From an uncultured Collinsella sp. (GTDB lineage: Bacteria > Actinomycetota > Coriobacteriia > Coriobacteriales > Coriobacteriaceae): a DNA stretch of 43,337 nt. The notes below the pieces were generated by a model. It did no database searches and was not told the DNA's origin. It saw only the letters and a program-made list of their open reading frames with translations. This document shows positions 8,155-15,775 of the stretch, in pieces. The stretch is taken from contig URCS01000011.1 in NCBI GenBank assembly GCA_900546455.1, forward strand, positions 1-43,337. Reading direction: 5' to 3'. Position 1 is the stretch's first letter. Each line of letters begins with the position of its first letter. The position numbers were made by a program, and so were the translations under genes.

Positions 8155-8976
8155 ATGCCCTACCTGCTTTCTTGTGACATTCATACCCATACGATATTCT
8201 CTGCGCATGCATATTCGACCATTGAGGAGAATGTGTACTGGGCGGCAGAGCGTGGCCTGCAGGTGCTCGGATCTGCCGACCATCTGAGCTCTATGGTTAC
8301 GGCTTGCCCCAATGACCTGCGCAGTTACCAGTTCTTTATCAACCAGGATATCTGGCCGCGCATTTGGAGCGGCGTGCTGGTGCTGCGTGGTGCCGAGGCC
8401 GATATCGTTTCGCTGGACGGAAGCCTGTTTGGCGAGGACACTCCTGTCACGCTCGATATTGCCGGCGATTCGTACAGCCGTCAGCATTCGCTGTTCGATT
8501 TGGTTACGCGAAATTTGGATTATTTGGTTGCGAGCGTGCATAATCCGCAGATTGCTGAAGGCGCGACGCTGGCCCAGACGACCGAGATGTATATCAATGC
8601 CCTGGAGCACCCCAAGGTGTTCATGCTGGGTCACACGGGGCGTTCGGGCGTGCCGTTCGATATCGACGAGGTGCTGTTGGCAGCTAAGGCCAAGCACAAG
8701 ATTATCGAGATCAACAACCATAGTCTTGAACACGGTGTCGACACTGAGCATTGGGCCGTATGCCGCAAGATCGCCGAGCGCTGCGCCGAGCTGGGCGTGG
8801 GCATTGGCGTGTCAACCGATGCCCACATTGGCATGGCCATTGGCAAGCTCGATCACGCGCGCAAGATGCTCGACGAGATTCACTTCCCGCTGGATTTGAT
8901 CGTGACGCGCGACCGCGAGACGCTGCTGCGCGAGATGGCGGCAGCCGGCGTGTGCGATCTGCGCAATGAGATGTAG
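8155..8976 (+). CDS. PHP-domain phosphatase, YcdX type
   Basis: This 273-residue protein belongs to the PHP (polymerase and histidinol phosphatase) superfamily, closest in layout to the YcdX-type phosphatases with a trinuclear metal site. Metal ligands are recognisable: 'CDIHTHTIFSAHAYST' (D8, H10, H12), 'SADHLSSM', the Glu in 'VLRGAEADI', 'VASVHNP', 'MLGHTGRSG', 'EINNHSLE' and the terminal STDAH. The substrate is a phosphate ester that cannot be named from sequence. The start is fixed by AAGGAGACCTG directly before ATG 8155. It is probably transcribed alone, as terminator-like structures lie on both sides. Confidence 0.85.
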   Translation: MPYLLSCDIHTHTIFSAHAYSTIEENVYWAAERGLQVLGSADHLSSMVTACPNDLRSYQFFINQDIWPRIWSGVLVLRGAEADIVSLDGSLFGEDTPVTLDIAGDSYSRQHSLFDLVTRNLDYLVASVHNPQIAEGATLAQTTEMYINALEHPKVFMLGHTGRSGVPFDIDEVLLAAKAKHKIIEINNHSLEHGVDTEHWAVCRKIAERCAELGVGIGVSTDAHIGMAIGKLDHARKMLDEIHFPLDLIVTRDRETLLREMAAAGVCDLRNEM

Positions 8977-8996
8977 CGGAGTTTATAAACCAAGCG

Positions 8997-9032
8997 AAGG
9001 GGGCGGCCCAAGCGGGTCGCCCCCTTTCTTGT
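8997..9032. terminator. Terminator between the PHP gene and rlmD
   Basis: The stem AAGGGGGCG(G)CCC with GGG(T)CGCCCCCTT, loop AAGC, is followed by TTCTT. Convergent genes lie on both sides. Confidence 0.8.
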
Positions 9033-9054
9033 CCCAAAAATCTACTGAGGTCGG

Positions 9055-10491
9055 TTAGCGGCGTTCGAGGACCGCTACGGTTTCGGTGTGGTCGGTGTGA
9101 GGGAACATGTCGACGGGCGTGATCTTGAGCAGGCAATAGCCTCCGTCGAGGAGCTGATGCAGGTCGCGCTCTTGAGTTACGGGGTTGCAGCTGATATAGG
9201 TGATGCGGCGCGGCTTAAGTGCGCAGGCAGCTTCGAGGAACTCGGGCGTGGAGCCGGCGCGCGGCGGGTCGATGGAAAGAACGTCGACGCGTTCGTTGTT
9301 GTCGGCGGCATCCAGGATGTAGTCGGTGGCGTCGTCGGCCATAAACCAAGCGCTGCGGGTGAGGCCGTTGAGCTCGGCATTGCGACGTGCGTCGGCAATG
9401 CCCGCCGGGTTGCGCTCAACGCCGAGCAGCATAATGCCGATACCCTTGTTCTGGGCATCTTTAGCTGCGCACAGGCCGATAGTTCCGCTACCGCAATAGG
9501 CATCCATGAGTACGTCGCCCTGCTGCAGGTCCATGCCGTCAATCGCGAGCTGATAGAGCAGCTCGGTCTGCTGCGGGTTGGTCTGGTAGAACGCGGTGGG
9601 GGAGATATCGAACTCGCAGCCGAGCAGCTGGTCGCGCATGCACTCGGCGCCATATACAATGCGGGTTTCCTCGCCGAGGATGGCGTTGCCGGGACGTCCG
9701 TTGATGTTTTGGGCGACGGTGACGATGTGCGGATTGAGTGCGGCGACAGCCTCAAAGAACTCCTGCGCATGCGGCAAGTCGCGCTGAGCGGTCACGAGCG
9801 TGACCACGACCTGGTCGGTACGCCAACCGCAGCGGACGACGGCATAGCGAAGTAAACCAAGATGCTTGTCCTCATTAAAGGCGGGAATATGCAGCCGCTC
9901 AGCTTCGCGTGCGATGCCGTTGAGAATCTGACGGGCACCCGGTGCCTCGACAGGACACTCGGGTACGGCAACGATCTTGTGCGTGCCGCGCTCAAAGAAA
10001 CCGCAACGGACAGCACCCTCCTTACCGGGAGCAAAGGGAGTGGCGGCCTTATGGCGAAAACCGCGCGGCGCAGGATATTTGCCCGGGTCGCCCAGGGTGA
10101 CACCCATGCCACGAATAGGATCTACAGCAATGCCCTCACGCTCACAAAGCGAAGCAAAAAGCTCCTCCATAGCAGCCTGCTTGGCGGCGAGCTGCTTCTT
10201 ATAAGGACGATTGAGCGCCGTACACCCACCGCAAGCTTTCATGATGGAACAAGGAGACTTGGGATCAACGGCCTTACGCGCAGACGGAACCGGATTCTTA
10301 TACGGGCGCTTGGAGCGATTCTGAGATGCCTTATCGTCGTTCCGACGAGAGCCGGGACGCTTGGCCTTAGCCGACTTACCCTTCGCATTCAGAGACGACT
10401 TGGATTTCTTAGAAGATTTTTTCTCCCCCGACCCCTCAGCCGCCTCGATCAAAGCACGACGAGCCTTACGCTCCGCACGAGATTCTGCCAT
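9055..10491 (-). CDS. rlmD: 23S rRNA (uracil-5-)-methyltransferase, RlmD/TrmA family
   Basis: This SAM-dependent enzyme makes 5-methyluridine in 23S rRNA (U1939 in E. coli numbering for RlmD). Family membership is clear, but the exact uridine is assumed. The 478-residue protein has Fe-S cluster cysteines in 'CSIMKACGGC' (C81, C87, C90) with a later Cys in 'VPECPVEAPG', the conserved 'YKKQLAAKQ', the SAM site 'LMDAYCGSGTIGL', and the nucleophile region 'ITYISCNPVTQERDL'. The end 'VDMFPHTDHTETVAVLER' is diagnostic. In place of an N-terminal TRAM domain there is a ~75-residue Lys/Arg/Ser-rich tail, perhaps an RNA-binding substitute. I chose the start at 10491 (MAESRAERKA) with GTGGAG ahead; a longer ORF runs into the large palindrome at 10598. 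Confidence 0.9.
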   Translation of the reverse strand: MAESRAERKARRALIEAAEGSGEKKSSKKSKSSLNAKGKSAKAKRPGSRRNDDKASQNRSKRPYKNPVPSARKAVDPKSPCSIMKACGGCTALNRPYKKQLAAKQAAMEELFASLCEREGIAVDPIRGMGVTLGDPGKYPAPRGFRHKAATPFAPGKEGAVRCGFFERGTHKIVAVPECPVEAPGARQILNGIAREAERLHIPAFNEDKHLGLLRYAVVRCGWRTDQVVVTLVTAQRDLPHAQEFFEAVAALNPHIVTVAQNINGRPGNAILGEETRIVYGAECMRDQLLGCEFDISPTAFYQTNPQQTELLYQLAIDGMDLQQGDVLMDAYCGSGTIGLCAAKDAQNKGIGIMLLGVERNPAGIADARRNAELNGLTRSAWFMADDATDYILDAADNNERVDVLSIDPPRAGSTPEFLEAACALKPRRITYISCNPVTQERDLHQLLDGGYCLLKITPVDMFPHTDHTETVAVLERR

Positions 10492-10597
10492 CAAAAACTC
10501 CACTAATTCATGAATTAAAAGCTGCAAGCATTGTACCGTGCCAAGCCAGCGGGCGATATGCAAGCGGCCATTTCCTGTCAGTGATAAGTCCAACGAT

Positions 10598-10748
10598 GTT
10601 TGCCCGGCGCGGGCGGGGAGCGGCGCGTAATTAAGTTTATCGCGAGTTCCGCACGCAAAGGAAAGCACTTAATGTGCTTTCCGTCTTGCGCAGGACTGTA
10701 GAGCAGGAAACTTAATTACGCGCCGCTCCCCGCCCGCGCCGGGCAAAC
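10598..10748. repeat. Giant inverted repeat, perfect 41-bp arms with nested hairpin
   Basis: Arms 10598-10638 and 10708-10748 are exact complements, mostly G+C (core GCGCGGGCGGGGAGCGGCGC) with an A+T-rich inner end (TAATTAAG). The 69-nt centre holds a second hairpin: GGAAAGCAC (10660-10668) pairs with GTGCTTTCC (10674-10682) and extends through CGCAA/TTGCG. It lies between two divergent genes, upstream of both, where no terminator is expected, and has no T tract. Confidence 0.93.
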
Positions 10749-10754
10749 CCTCCC

Positions 10755-10783
10755 TTGTACTCCATCTCACTAAAGTGTATGAT
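10755..10783 (+). promoter_or_regulatory. Promoter of the amino acid importer operon
   Basis: TTGTAC (10755-10760), a 17-bp spacer and TATGAT (10778-10783) lie 57 bp before the start codon and immediately after the giant palindrome. Confidence 0.5.
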
Positions 10784-10802
10784 TCTGAACGTTACATGAT
10801 TC

Positions 10803-10820
10803 ACTTTACCTAACTAAAGT
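10803..10820. promoter_or_regulatory. CTTTA-N6-TAAAG dyad upstream of the importer
   Basis: ACTTTA-CCTAAC-TAAAGT is a perfect 6-bp dyad just downstream of the predicted -10 box, a normal operator position. A closely similar sequence lies before ilvE at 37457-37474. A near-palindrome, CACTAAAGTG, also overlaps the spacer at 10768-10777. Confidence 0.45.
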
Positions 10821-10839
10821 GCCATCAAGGGGGAATACC

Positions 10840-11700
10840 ATGAATACCGATATGTCTCGTCGTCAGTTTGTTGGTCTAGCCGGTTCGCTCGCTACGGTTC
10901 TAGGCCTTGGCCTGGTAGGCTGCGGTGGTGGTGCCGGTAAGGGTTCCGCTGCTGGCTCTGCCGCGGCCAAGGATGTGAAGGGCGCTGCGGAGTCCAAGAA
11001 GCTCGTGGTGGGCTTTGATAAGTCCTATCCTCCGTACGGCTTTGTGGGCGATGACGGCGAGTACACGGGCTTTGATCTCGACCTTGCCAAGGCTGTTGCC
11101 GATAAGCAGGGCTGGGAGGTCAAATACGAGGCCATCGACTGGGACGCCAAGGATACGCTGCTTAACTCGGGCGCCATCAACTGCATCTGGAACGGCTTTA
11201 CCATGGAGGGCCGCGAGGACGACTATACGTTCTCCGAGCCGTACATGCTCAACGAGCAGGTGCTGGTGGTAAAGAAAGATGCGGGCATCAAGAGCTGGGA
11301 CGATCTTGCCGGCAAGACCGTGATTACCCAGACCGATTCCGCTGCGCAGGATGTGCTCGAGGGTGACCAGAAGGATCTGGCGGCGACGTTTGCCACGCTC
11401 GATACCATCGGTGAGTACAACACGGCGTTTATGCAGCTCGAGAGTGGTGCGGTCGATGCCGTTGCCTGTGACCTCTCGATCGCTCAGTATCAGCTTGCCG
11501 CCAAGCCCGATGCCTATACGCAGCTTGATGAGCCGCTGTCCAGCGAGCACTACGCCGTTGGCTTTAAGAAGGACGACACCAAGTCGGCCGATGCTGTAAC
11601 CGAGTCGCTCAAGGCGCTCTACGAGGACGGCACGGTTAAGGACCTGTGCGACAAGTATTCAAGCTATGGTCTTTCCTTCGACAACTGGGTGCTCAAATAG
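10840..11700 (+). CDS. Polar amino acid ABC transporter substrate-binding lipoprotein
   Basis: This 286-residue extracellular binding protein (SBP family 3) captures a polar amino acid for the permease and ATPase encoded downstream. The N-terminus combines a twin-arginine-like SRRQFVGLAG with a lipobox LVGC (Cys28), indicating export and lipid anchoring. After a Gly/Ala/Ser linker the mature domain begins 'KLVVGFDKSYPPYGFVGDDGEYTGFDLDLAKAVADKQG', the SBP_bac_3 signature, and continues through 'WNGFTMEGREDDYTFSEPYMLNEQVLVV'. Start 10840 has AAGGGGG 6 bases ahead; an in-frame ATG at 10819 lacks a site. It is the first gene of a three-gene importer operon, separated from the permease by an imperfect long hairpin. 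Glutamine, cystine or arginine are all possible ligands. Confidence 0.92.
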   Translation: MNTDMSRRQFVGLAGSLATVLGLGLVGCGGGAGKGSAAGSAAAKDVKGAAESKKLVVGFDKSYPPYGFVGDDGEYTGFDLDLAKAVADKQGWEVKYEAIDWDAKDTLLNSGAINCIWNGFTMEGREDDYTFSEPYMLNEQVLVVKKDAGIKSWDDLAGKTVITQTDSAAQDVLEGDQKDLAATFATLDTIGEYNTAFMQLESGAVDAVACDLSIAQYQLAAKPDAYTQLDEPLSSEHYAVGFKKDDTKSADAVTESLKALYEDGTVKDLCDKYSSYGLSFDNWVLK

Positions 11701-11805
11701 CGGCTTTCCCAGGCACCCGATTTTGCCGTTCAAACCGTCGCTTGCGTACATTTAGTACGCGGCGCTCCTCTTTCACGGCAAACTCGGGCACCTGGAAAAC
11801 CCGCT
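11699..11805 (+). repeat. Long imperfect inverted repeat inside the importer operon
   Basis: Arms of about 32 bp (11699-11730 with 11774-11805, 26 of 32 pairs identical) begin at the stop codon of the binding-protein gene. A nested hairpin GCGTAC-ATTTA-GTACGC occupies 11744-11760. There is no T tract. Its place between the highly needed binding protein and the permease suggests an mRNA-stabilising or attenuating structure. Confidence 0.8.
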
Positions 11806-11865
11806 TTAGCATTGGGTTCGCTGTTCCGTTACTGTGAAAGAGAGCTTGGGTTGTCTATTCAGGTC

Positions 11866-12504
11866 ATGATGCAGATGCTTGGCCAGGGATTCTTGGTCAG
11901 CTTGCAGCTGTTTGTGCTGACGTTGCTCGGGTCGATTCCGCTGGGAATCCCCGTGGCGTTCATGCGCATGAGCAAAATTGCGCCGCTGCGTTGGATTGCG
12001 CGCATCTATATTTCGGTGATGCGCGGCACGCCGCTTATGCTGCAGATGTTTGCGATCTACTTTGCCCCGTACTACGTGTTTGGCATCTCGCTCACGCCCG
12101 ATTCCAAATGGACGGCGTGCGTCGTGGCATTCATCATCAACTACGCCGGCTACTTTGCCGAGATCTATCGCTCGGGCCTGCAGTCGATTCCGCGCGGTCA
12201 ATATGAGGCCGCCGAGGTGCTGGGCTACTCGCGTCTGCAGACGTTTCTGTATATCGTGATGCCGCAGGTCGCCAAGCGTATTCTGCCGGCGATGGGCAAC
12301 GAGATCATCACACTGGTCAAGGACACGTCGCTGGCGTTTGCCATTGGCGTGGGTGAGATGTTCTCGACCGCCAAGGCGCTGGTCGCCTCGCAGGTGAGCA
12401 TGGTGCCGTTTGCGATTGCGGCGTTGATCTACTGGGTCTTTAACTTTGTGGTCGAGATGCTGCTGGGCGCTGCCGAAAAGAAGCTGGACTATTATCATGA
12501 CTAA
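11866..12504 (+). CDS. Amino acid ABC transporter permease (HisM/GlnP family)
   Basis: This inner-membrane permease of a polar amino acid importer has ~212 residues with about five TM segments. The conserved cytoplasmic EAA loop is 'EAAEVLGYSRLQTFLYIVMPQVAKRILPAMGNEI', which docks the ATPase. The motif 'MRGTPLMLQMF' is typical of the HisMQ family. The start is uncertain: ATG 11866 (MMQMLGQGFLVSLQLF) fits family alignments but has a weak ribosome site; TTG 11851 has AAAGAGAG ahead, and the frame is open to a TTG at 11812. The stop overlaps the ATPase start by 8 bases, so the two are translationally coupled. Only one permease gene is present, so a homodimeric channel is expected. Confidence 0.88.
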   Translation: MMQMLGQGFLVSLQLFVLTLLGSIPLGIPVAFMRMSKIAPLRWIARIYISVMRGTPLMLQMFAIYFAPYYVFGISLTPDSKWTACVVAFIINYAGYFAEIYRSGLQSIPRGQYEAAEVLGYSRLQTFLYIVMPQVAKRILPAMGNEIITLVKDTSLAFAIGVGEMFSTAKALVASQVSMVPFAIAALIYWVFNFVVEMLLGAAEKKLDYYHD

Positions 12505-13261
12505 CTCAGTGATGAAAATCGAAAGCGCGCGTAAGGCGTTTGGCGGCAATGAGGTGCTCAAGGATATCTCACTCGAGGTAAAGCGTGGCGAGGTCGTGGC
12601 GATTATCGGACCCTCGGGCGGCGGTAAGTCCACGCTGCTGCGCTGTGCCACGCTGCTCGAGACGCTCGACGGTGGCTCGCTCTCGTTTGGCGACCTTGCC
12701 GTCGCGACGGATGCGGGTTCGGGCGCGGTGTACGCAAAGGGCGATGTACCTAAACAGGCGCGTTCGCGTTTTGGTCTGGTGTTCCAGAACTACAATCTGT
12801 TCCCGCACTATACCGTGATGAGAAACATCACCGACGCGCCGATCCGCGTGCTTAAGCGTCCGCGCGAGCAGGCGGAAGCTCGTGCGTATGAATTGATTGC
12901 TCAGATGGGGCTTGTGGGCAACGAGAATAAGGTTCCGTGTGAGCTTTCGGGCGGTCAGCAGCAGCGCGTGAGTATTGCCCGCGCCCTGGCGCTCGACCCG
13001 GAGATCCTGTTCTTTGACGAGCCGACCTCGGCGCTCGATCCCGAGCTGACGGCCGAGGTGCTGCGTGTCATTAAGGACCTCGCTGCGCAGAACATGACGA
13101 TGGTGATCGTGACCCACGCAATGCAGTTTGCGCGCGATGTTGCCGACCGCGTGGTCTTTATGGATGGCGGTCGTATTGTCGAGGAGGGTCCTGCCGAGCA
13201 GGTCATCGACCATCCGCGCGAGCGGCGCACGCGTGAGTTCTTAAGCCGTATCGAGGGATAG
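12497..13261 (+). CDS. Amino acid ABC transporter ATP-binding protein (GlnQ type)
   Basis: This 254-residue cytoplasmic ATPase energises the polar amino acid importer. Walker A GPSGGGKS lies at about 38-45, the Q-loop at 'VFQNYNLFPHYTV', the signature LSGGQQQR at 150-157, Walker B LFFDEP at 171-176, the D-loop 'SALDPEL', and the switch His in 'VIVTHAMQFA'. An insert after Walker A (about 65-90, DLAVATDAGSGAVYAKGD) is slightly longer than in E. coli GlnQ. The start at 12497 overlaps the permease stop (ATGACTAA). A second in-frame ATG is at 12512. It is the last gene of the operon and is followed by a strong terminator. Confidence 0.94.
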   Translation: MTNSVMKIESARKAFGGNEVLKDISLEVKRGEVVAIIGPSGGGKSTLLRCATLLETLDGGSLSFGDLAVATDAGSGAVYAKGDVPKQARSRFGLVFQNYNLFPHYTVMRNITDAPIRVLKRPREQAEARAYELIAQMGLVGNENKVPCELSGGQQQRVSIARALALDPEILFFDEPTSALDPELTAEVLRVIKDLAAQNMTMVIVTHAMQFARDVADRVVFMDGGRIVEEGPAEQVIDHPRERRTREFLSRIEG

Positions 13262-13294
13262 GCTCAGGTATTTACTCAACTATTAATTGAGGCG

Positions 13295-13331
13295 AAGCCG
13301 CCACAGGTCTTACGGTCTGTGGCGGCTTTTT
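13295..13331 (+). terminator. Terminator of the amino acid importer operon
   Basis: A 12-bp stem AAGCCGCCACAG with CTGTGGCGGCTT is followed by TTTTTG. Confidence 0.92.
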
Positions 13332-13571
13332 GTTTACATCGACGGGGTTCAATAATTGCCTCACAAGCTTGTCTCTTCCTCTCGCCGCCTGTATCCATAC
13401 GTGCGCCGAAAGGTATGCATGGACAGTCACCTGTGAGGGTAGGGTGGTGGCATAGGACATTTGGAGGGTGAGTCGGCTCGGCTGCCGACCATGCTGCTCC
13501 CGGGACGGCACCGACCGCGAACTCTCCCCGTTGGCGTCGCGCATTGCGCGCGGCCCTGCAAGGAGGTCATC

Positions 13572-15647
13572 ATGGGTGCTCCCAAGACCGGCAATGTAAG
13601 GAACGTGGTGCTCGTAGGCCAAGGCGGGGTGGGCAAGACTTCACTCGCCGAGGCCATGCTCCACCTTTCCGGCAAGACCGCCCGCCTGGGCGGCCACGAC
13701 GGCACCAAGCCCACGCTCGACTATGACCCCGAAGAGGTCAAGCGTTCGTTCTCCATCTCGACGACCATCGCGCCGATCGACTGGAAGGGCGCCCGCATCA
13801 ACGTGCTCGATGCCCCGTGCTATCCCGATTTTATCGGCGACGCCTTTGCCGCGATGAGCGTCTGCGAGACGGCTCTGTTTGTGGTCGACGCCGAGGCCGG
13901 CCCGCAGCCTACGACCGTCAAGCTTTGGTATGCGGCGGAGGACTTGCGCCTGGCGCGCGCGGTGTTCGTAAACCGCCTGTCGCGCTCCGAGGCCAGCTTT
14001 GCGACCACAATGGACATGCTGCAGGAGCGCTTTGGCACGCGCCTGGGCGCCGTGACCCTTCCCTGGGGCGAGGGCGAGGACTTTGACGGCATTATCGACC
14101 TGGTGCGCATGAAGGCGCGCCATTGCAACGGCACCGAAGCCGTTGAGTCGGAGATTCCCGAGGAGTATCGTGCCCAGGCCGAGGAAGCCCATGACCATCT
14201 GTGCGAGCTGGTGGCCGAGGCTGACGACGAGCTGATGATGAAATACTTGGAAGGCGAGGAGACGCTGACGCAGGAGGAGCTTGAAGGCCTGCTGTCTAAG
14301 GCGATCGCCGAGCGCATCTTTGTGCCGGTCTTTGCGGGCGATTGCATTAAGGAGCAGGGCGTCAACTCGCTGATGGACGACATCGCCACGTACTTCCCGG
14401 CGCCGACCGACTACGGCGAGATGCCGCTCATCGACGGTGATTCGCTTAAGATTTCGAGTGACGATGACCGTCCGGTGGCGTTTGTGTTTAAGACGCTGGC
14501 CGATCCGCAGCAGGGCCGCATCAGCTTTATCAAGGTGCTGACGGGCACGCTTGAGCCGGGTCTTGAGCTGGTCAACGCGCGTACCCGCAAGAGCGATCGT
14601 CTGGCTCACCTGTATGTGATGTGCGGCCGCGACATGACCGAGGTCGGCCACGCCTATGCCGGCGACATCATCGTGGCGCCCAAGCTGGCTGCCGAGACGG
14701 GCGATACGCTCTCGATTACCGGCAAGGTCGAGGCTGCGGCGTTTAAGTTCCCCAACTCGCAGTACCGCATCGCCATTGAGGCCGAGAATCGCGGTGACGA
14801 GGAGAAGCTCTACACGTTTATCGAGAAGGCGTGCAAGGCCGATCCGACCATGAGCATCGATCGTGATGAGGAGACGGGCCAGACTATCATTTCCGCCGTG
14901 GGCGAGGCGCAGGTTTCGGTGCTGCTCAACCGTTTGGAGGATCGCACCAAGGTCGTGGCCAAAAGCGTGCCGATCCGCATTCCGTATCGCGAGACCATCC
15001 GCCGCACGGCGAGTGCCCAGGGCCGCCACAAGAAGCAGACTGGCGGTGCCGGTCAGTATGGCGACTGCTGGCTGCGCGTTGAGCCGCTCATTGGGCCCGA
15101 CGGCACGAGCGATGGCTATGAGTTTGTGGACGAGGTCGTAGGCGGCCGTATTCCACGTTCGTTGATCCCCGCCGTGGACAAGGGTGTCCAGGAGACCATG
15201 AAGGACGGCATCATTGCCGGCTATCCGCTCACGGGCATTCGCGTGGCTGTGTACGACGGTTCGTATCACAGCGTCGACTCCAACGAGATGGCGTTCCGCG
15301 CGGCGGCCCGCATCGGCCTGCGCAAGGCATGCGCCGATGCCGACCCGGTGGTGCTGGAGCCCATCGAGGAAATCACGGTGACTATCCCCGAGAGCTACGC
15401 CGGCGCCGTGATGGGCGACATCTCGGCCTCACGTGGTCGCGTGACGGGCATGGAGACCGATGAGCGCGGCGACACCGTGGTCATCGCCCAGGCGCCGCTG
15501 GCCGAGCTGACGGATTACTCGACGCGTCTGCGCTCTATCACGCGCGGCACGGGCGACTTTACCATGAAGCCCGCCGGCTACGAGCAGGTTCCCTATGACG
15601 TTCAGGCCAAGCTGGTCGAGCGCTATGAGGAGGGTCGCGCCAAGTAG
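13572..15647 (+). CDS. EF-G-like translation factor (FusA2-type) with altered G motifs
   Basis: This 691-residue protein has the EF-G domain order: GTPase domain (1-~280), domain II ('RPVAFVFKTLADPQQGRISFIKVLTGTL'), III, IV ('SAQGRHKKQTGGAGQYGDCWLRVEP') and V ('DISASRGRVTGMETDERGDTVVIAQAPLAEL'). It is not the main EF-G but the second, actinobacterial-type homologue, whose role is poorly defined. G1 is GQGGVGKT (16-23). G3, normally DTPGHVDF, is DAPCYPDF (80-87), and G4, normally NKxD, is NRLS (134-137). The changes remove the switch-II Gly, the catalytic His and the guanine-contacting Asp. The start at 13572 has a perfect AGGAGGT. The gene is monocistronic. The ~240 bp before it contain a small hairpin (GTCGGC-N6-GCCGAC) but no clear promoter that I can name. 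Confidence 0.88.
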   Translation: MGAPKTGNVRNVVLVGQGGVGKTSLAEAMLHLSGKTARLGGHDGTKPTLDYDPEEVKRSFSISTTIAPIDWKGARINVLDAPCYPDFIGDAFAAMSVCETALFVVDAEAGPQPTTVKLWYAAEDLRLARAVFVNRLSRSEASFATTMDMLQERFGTRLGAVTLPWGEGEDFDGIIDLVRMKARHCNGTEAVESEIPEEYRAQAEEAHDHLCELVAEADDELMMKYLEGEETLTQEELEGLLSKAIAERIFVPVFAGDCIKEQGVNSLMDDIATYFPAPTDYGEMPLIDGDSLKISSDDDRPVAFVFKTLADPQQGRISFIKVLTGTLEPGLELVNARTRKSDRLAHLYVMCGRDMTEVGHAYAGDIIVAPKLAAETGDTLSITGKVEAAAFKFPNSQYRIAIEAENRGDEEKLYTFIEKACKADPTMSIDRDEETGQTIISAVGEAQVSVLLNRLEDRTKVVAKSVPIRIPYRETIRRTASAQGRHKKQTGGAGQYGDCWLRVEPLIGPDGTSDGYEFVDEVVGGRIPRSLIPAVDKGVQETMKDGIIAGYPLTGIRVAVYDGSYHSVDSNEMAFRAAARIGLRKACADADPVVLEPIEEITVTIPESYAGAVMGDISASRGRVTGMETDERGDTVVIAQAPLAELTDYSTRLRSITRGTGDFTMKPAGYEQVPYDVQAKLVERYEEGRAK

Positions 15648-15681
15648 CGTGGGGCTTTGTCTGCAACATGCATGCCGATAC

Positions 15682-15718
15682 AAGGGCCGCTCTGGGCAAT
15701 CCAGGGCGGCCCTTTTTG
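15682..15718. terminator. Terminator between the EF-G-like gene and the nuclease gene
   Basis: The arms AAGGGCCGCTCTGG and CCAGGGCGGCCCTT flank a 5-nt loop and are followed by TTTTT. Convergent genes lie on both sides. Confidence 0.88.
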
Positions 15719-15775
15719 ATCCCTGGGGGATGGAGGAAAACGGATCATTTTAGGTTTTGGGGCAGCTTGGTCGGC

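Noticed and set aside
13641..15269. 542-residue frame antisense to the EF-G-like gene
   Set aside because: Shadow frame: low-complexity Arg/His/Leu composition and no homology signs.
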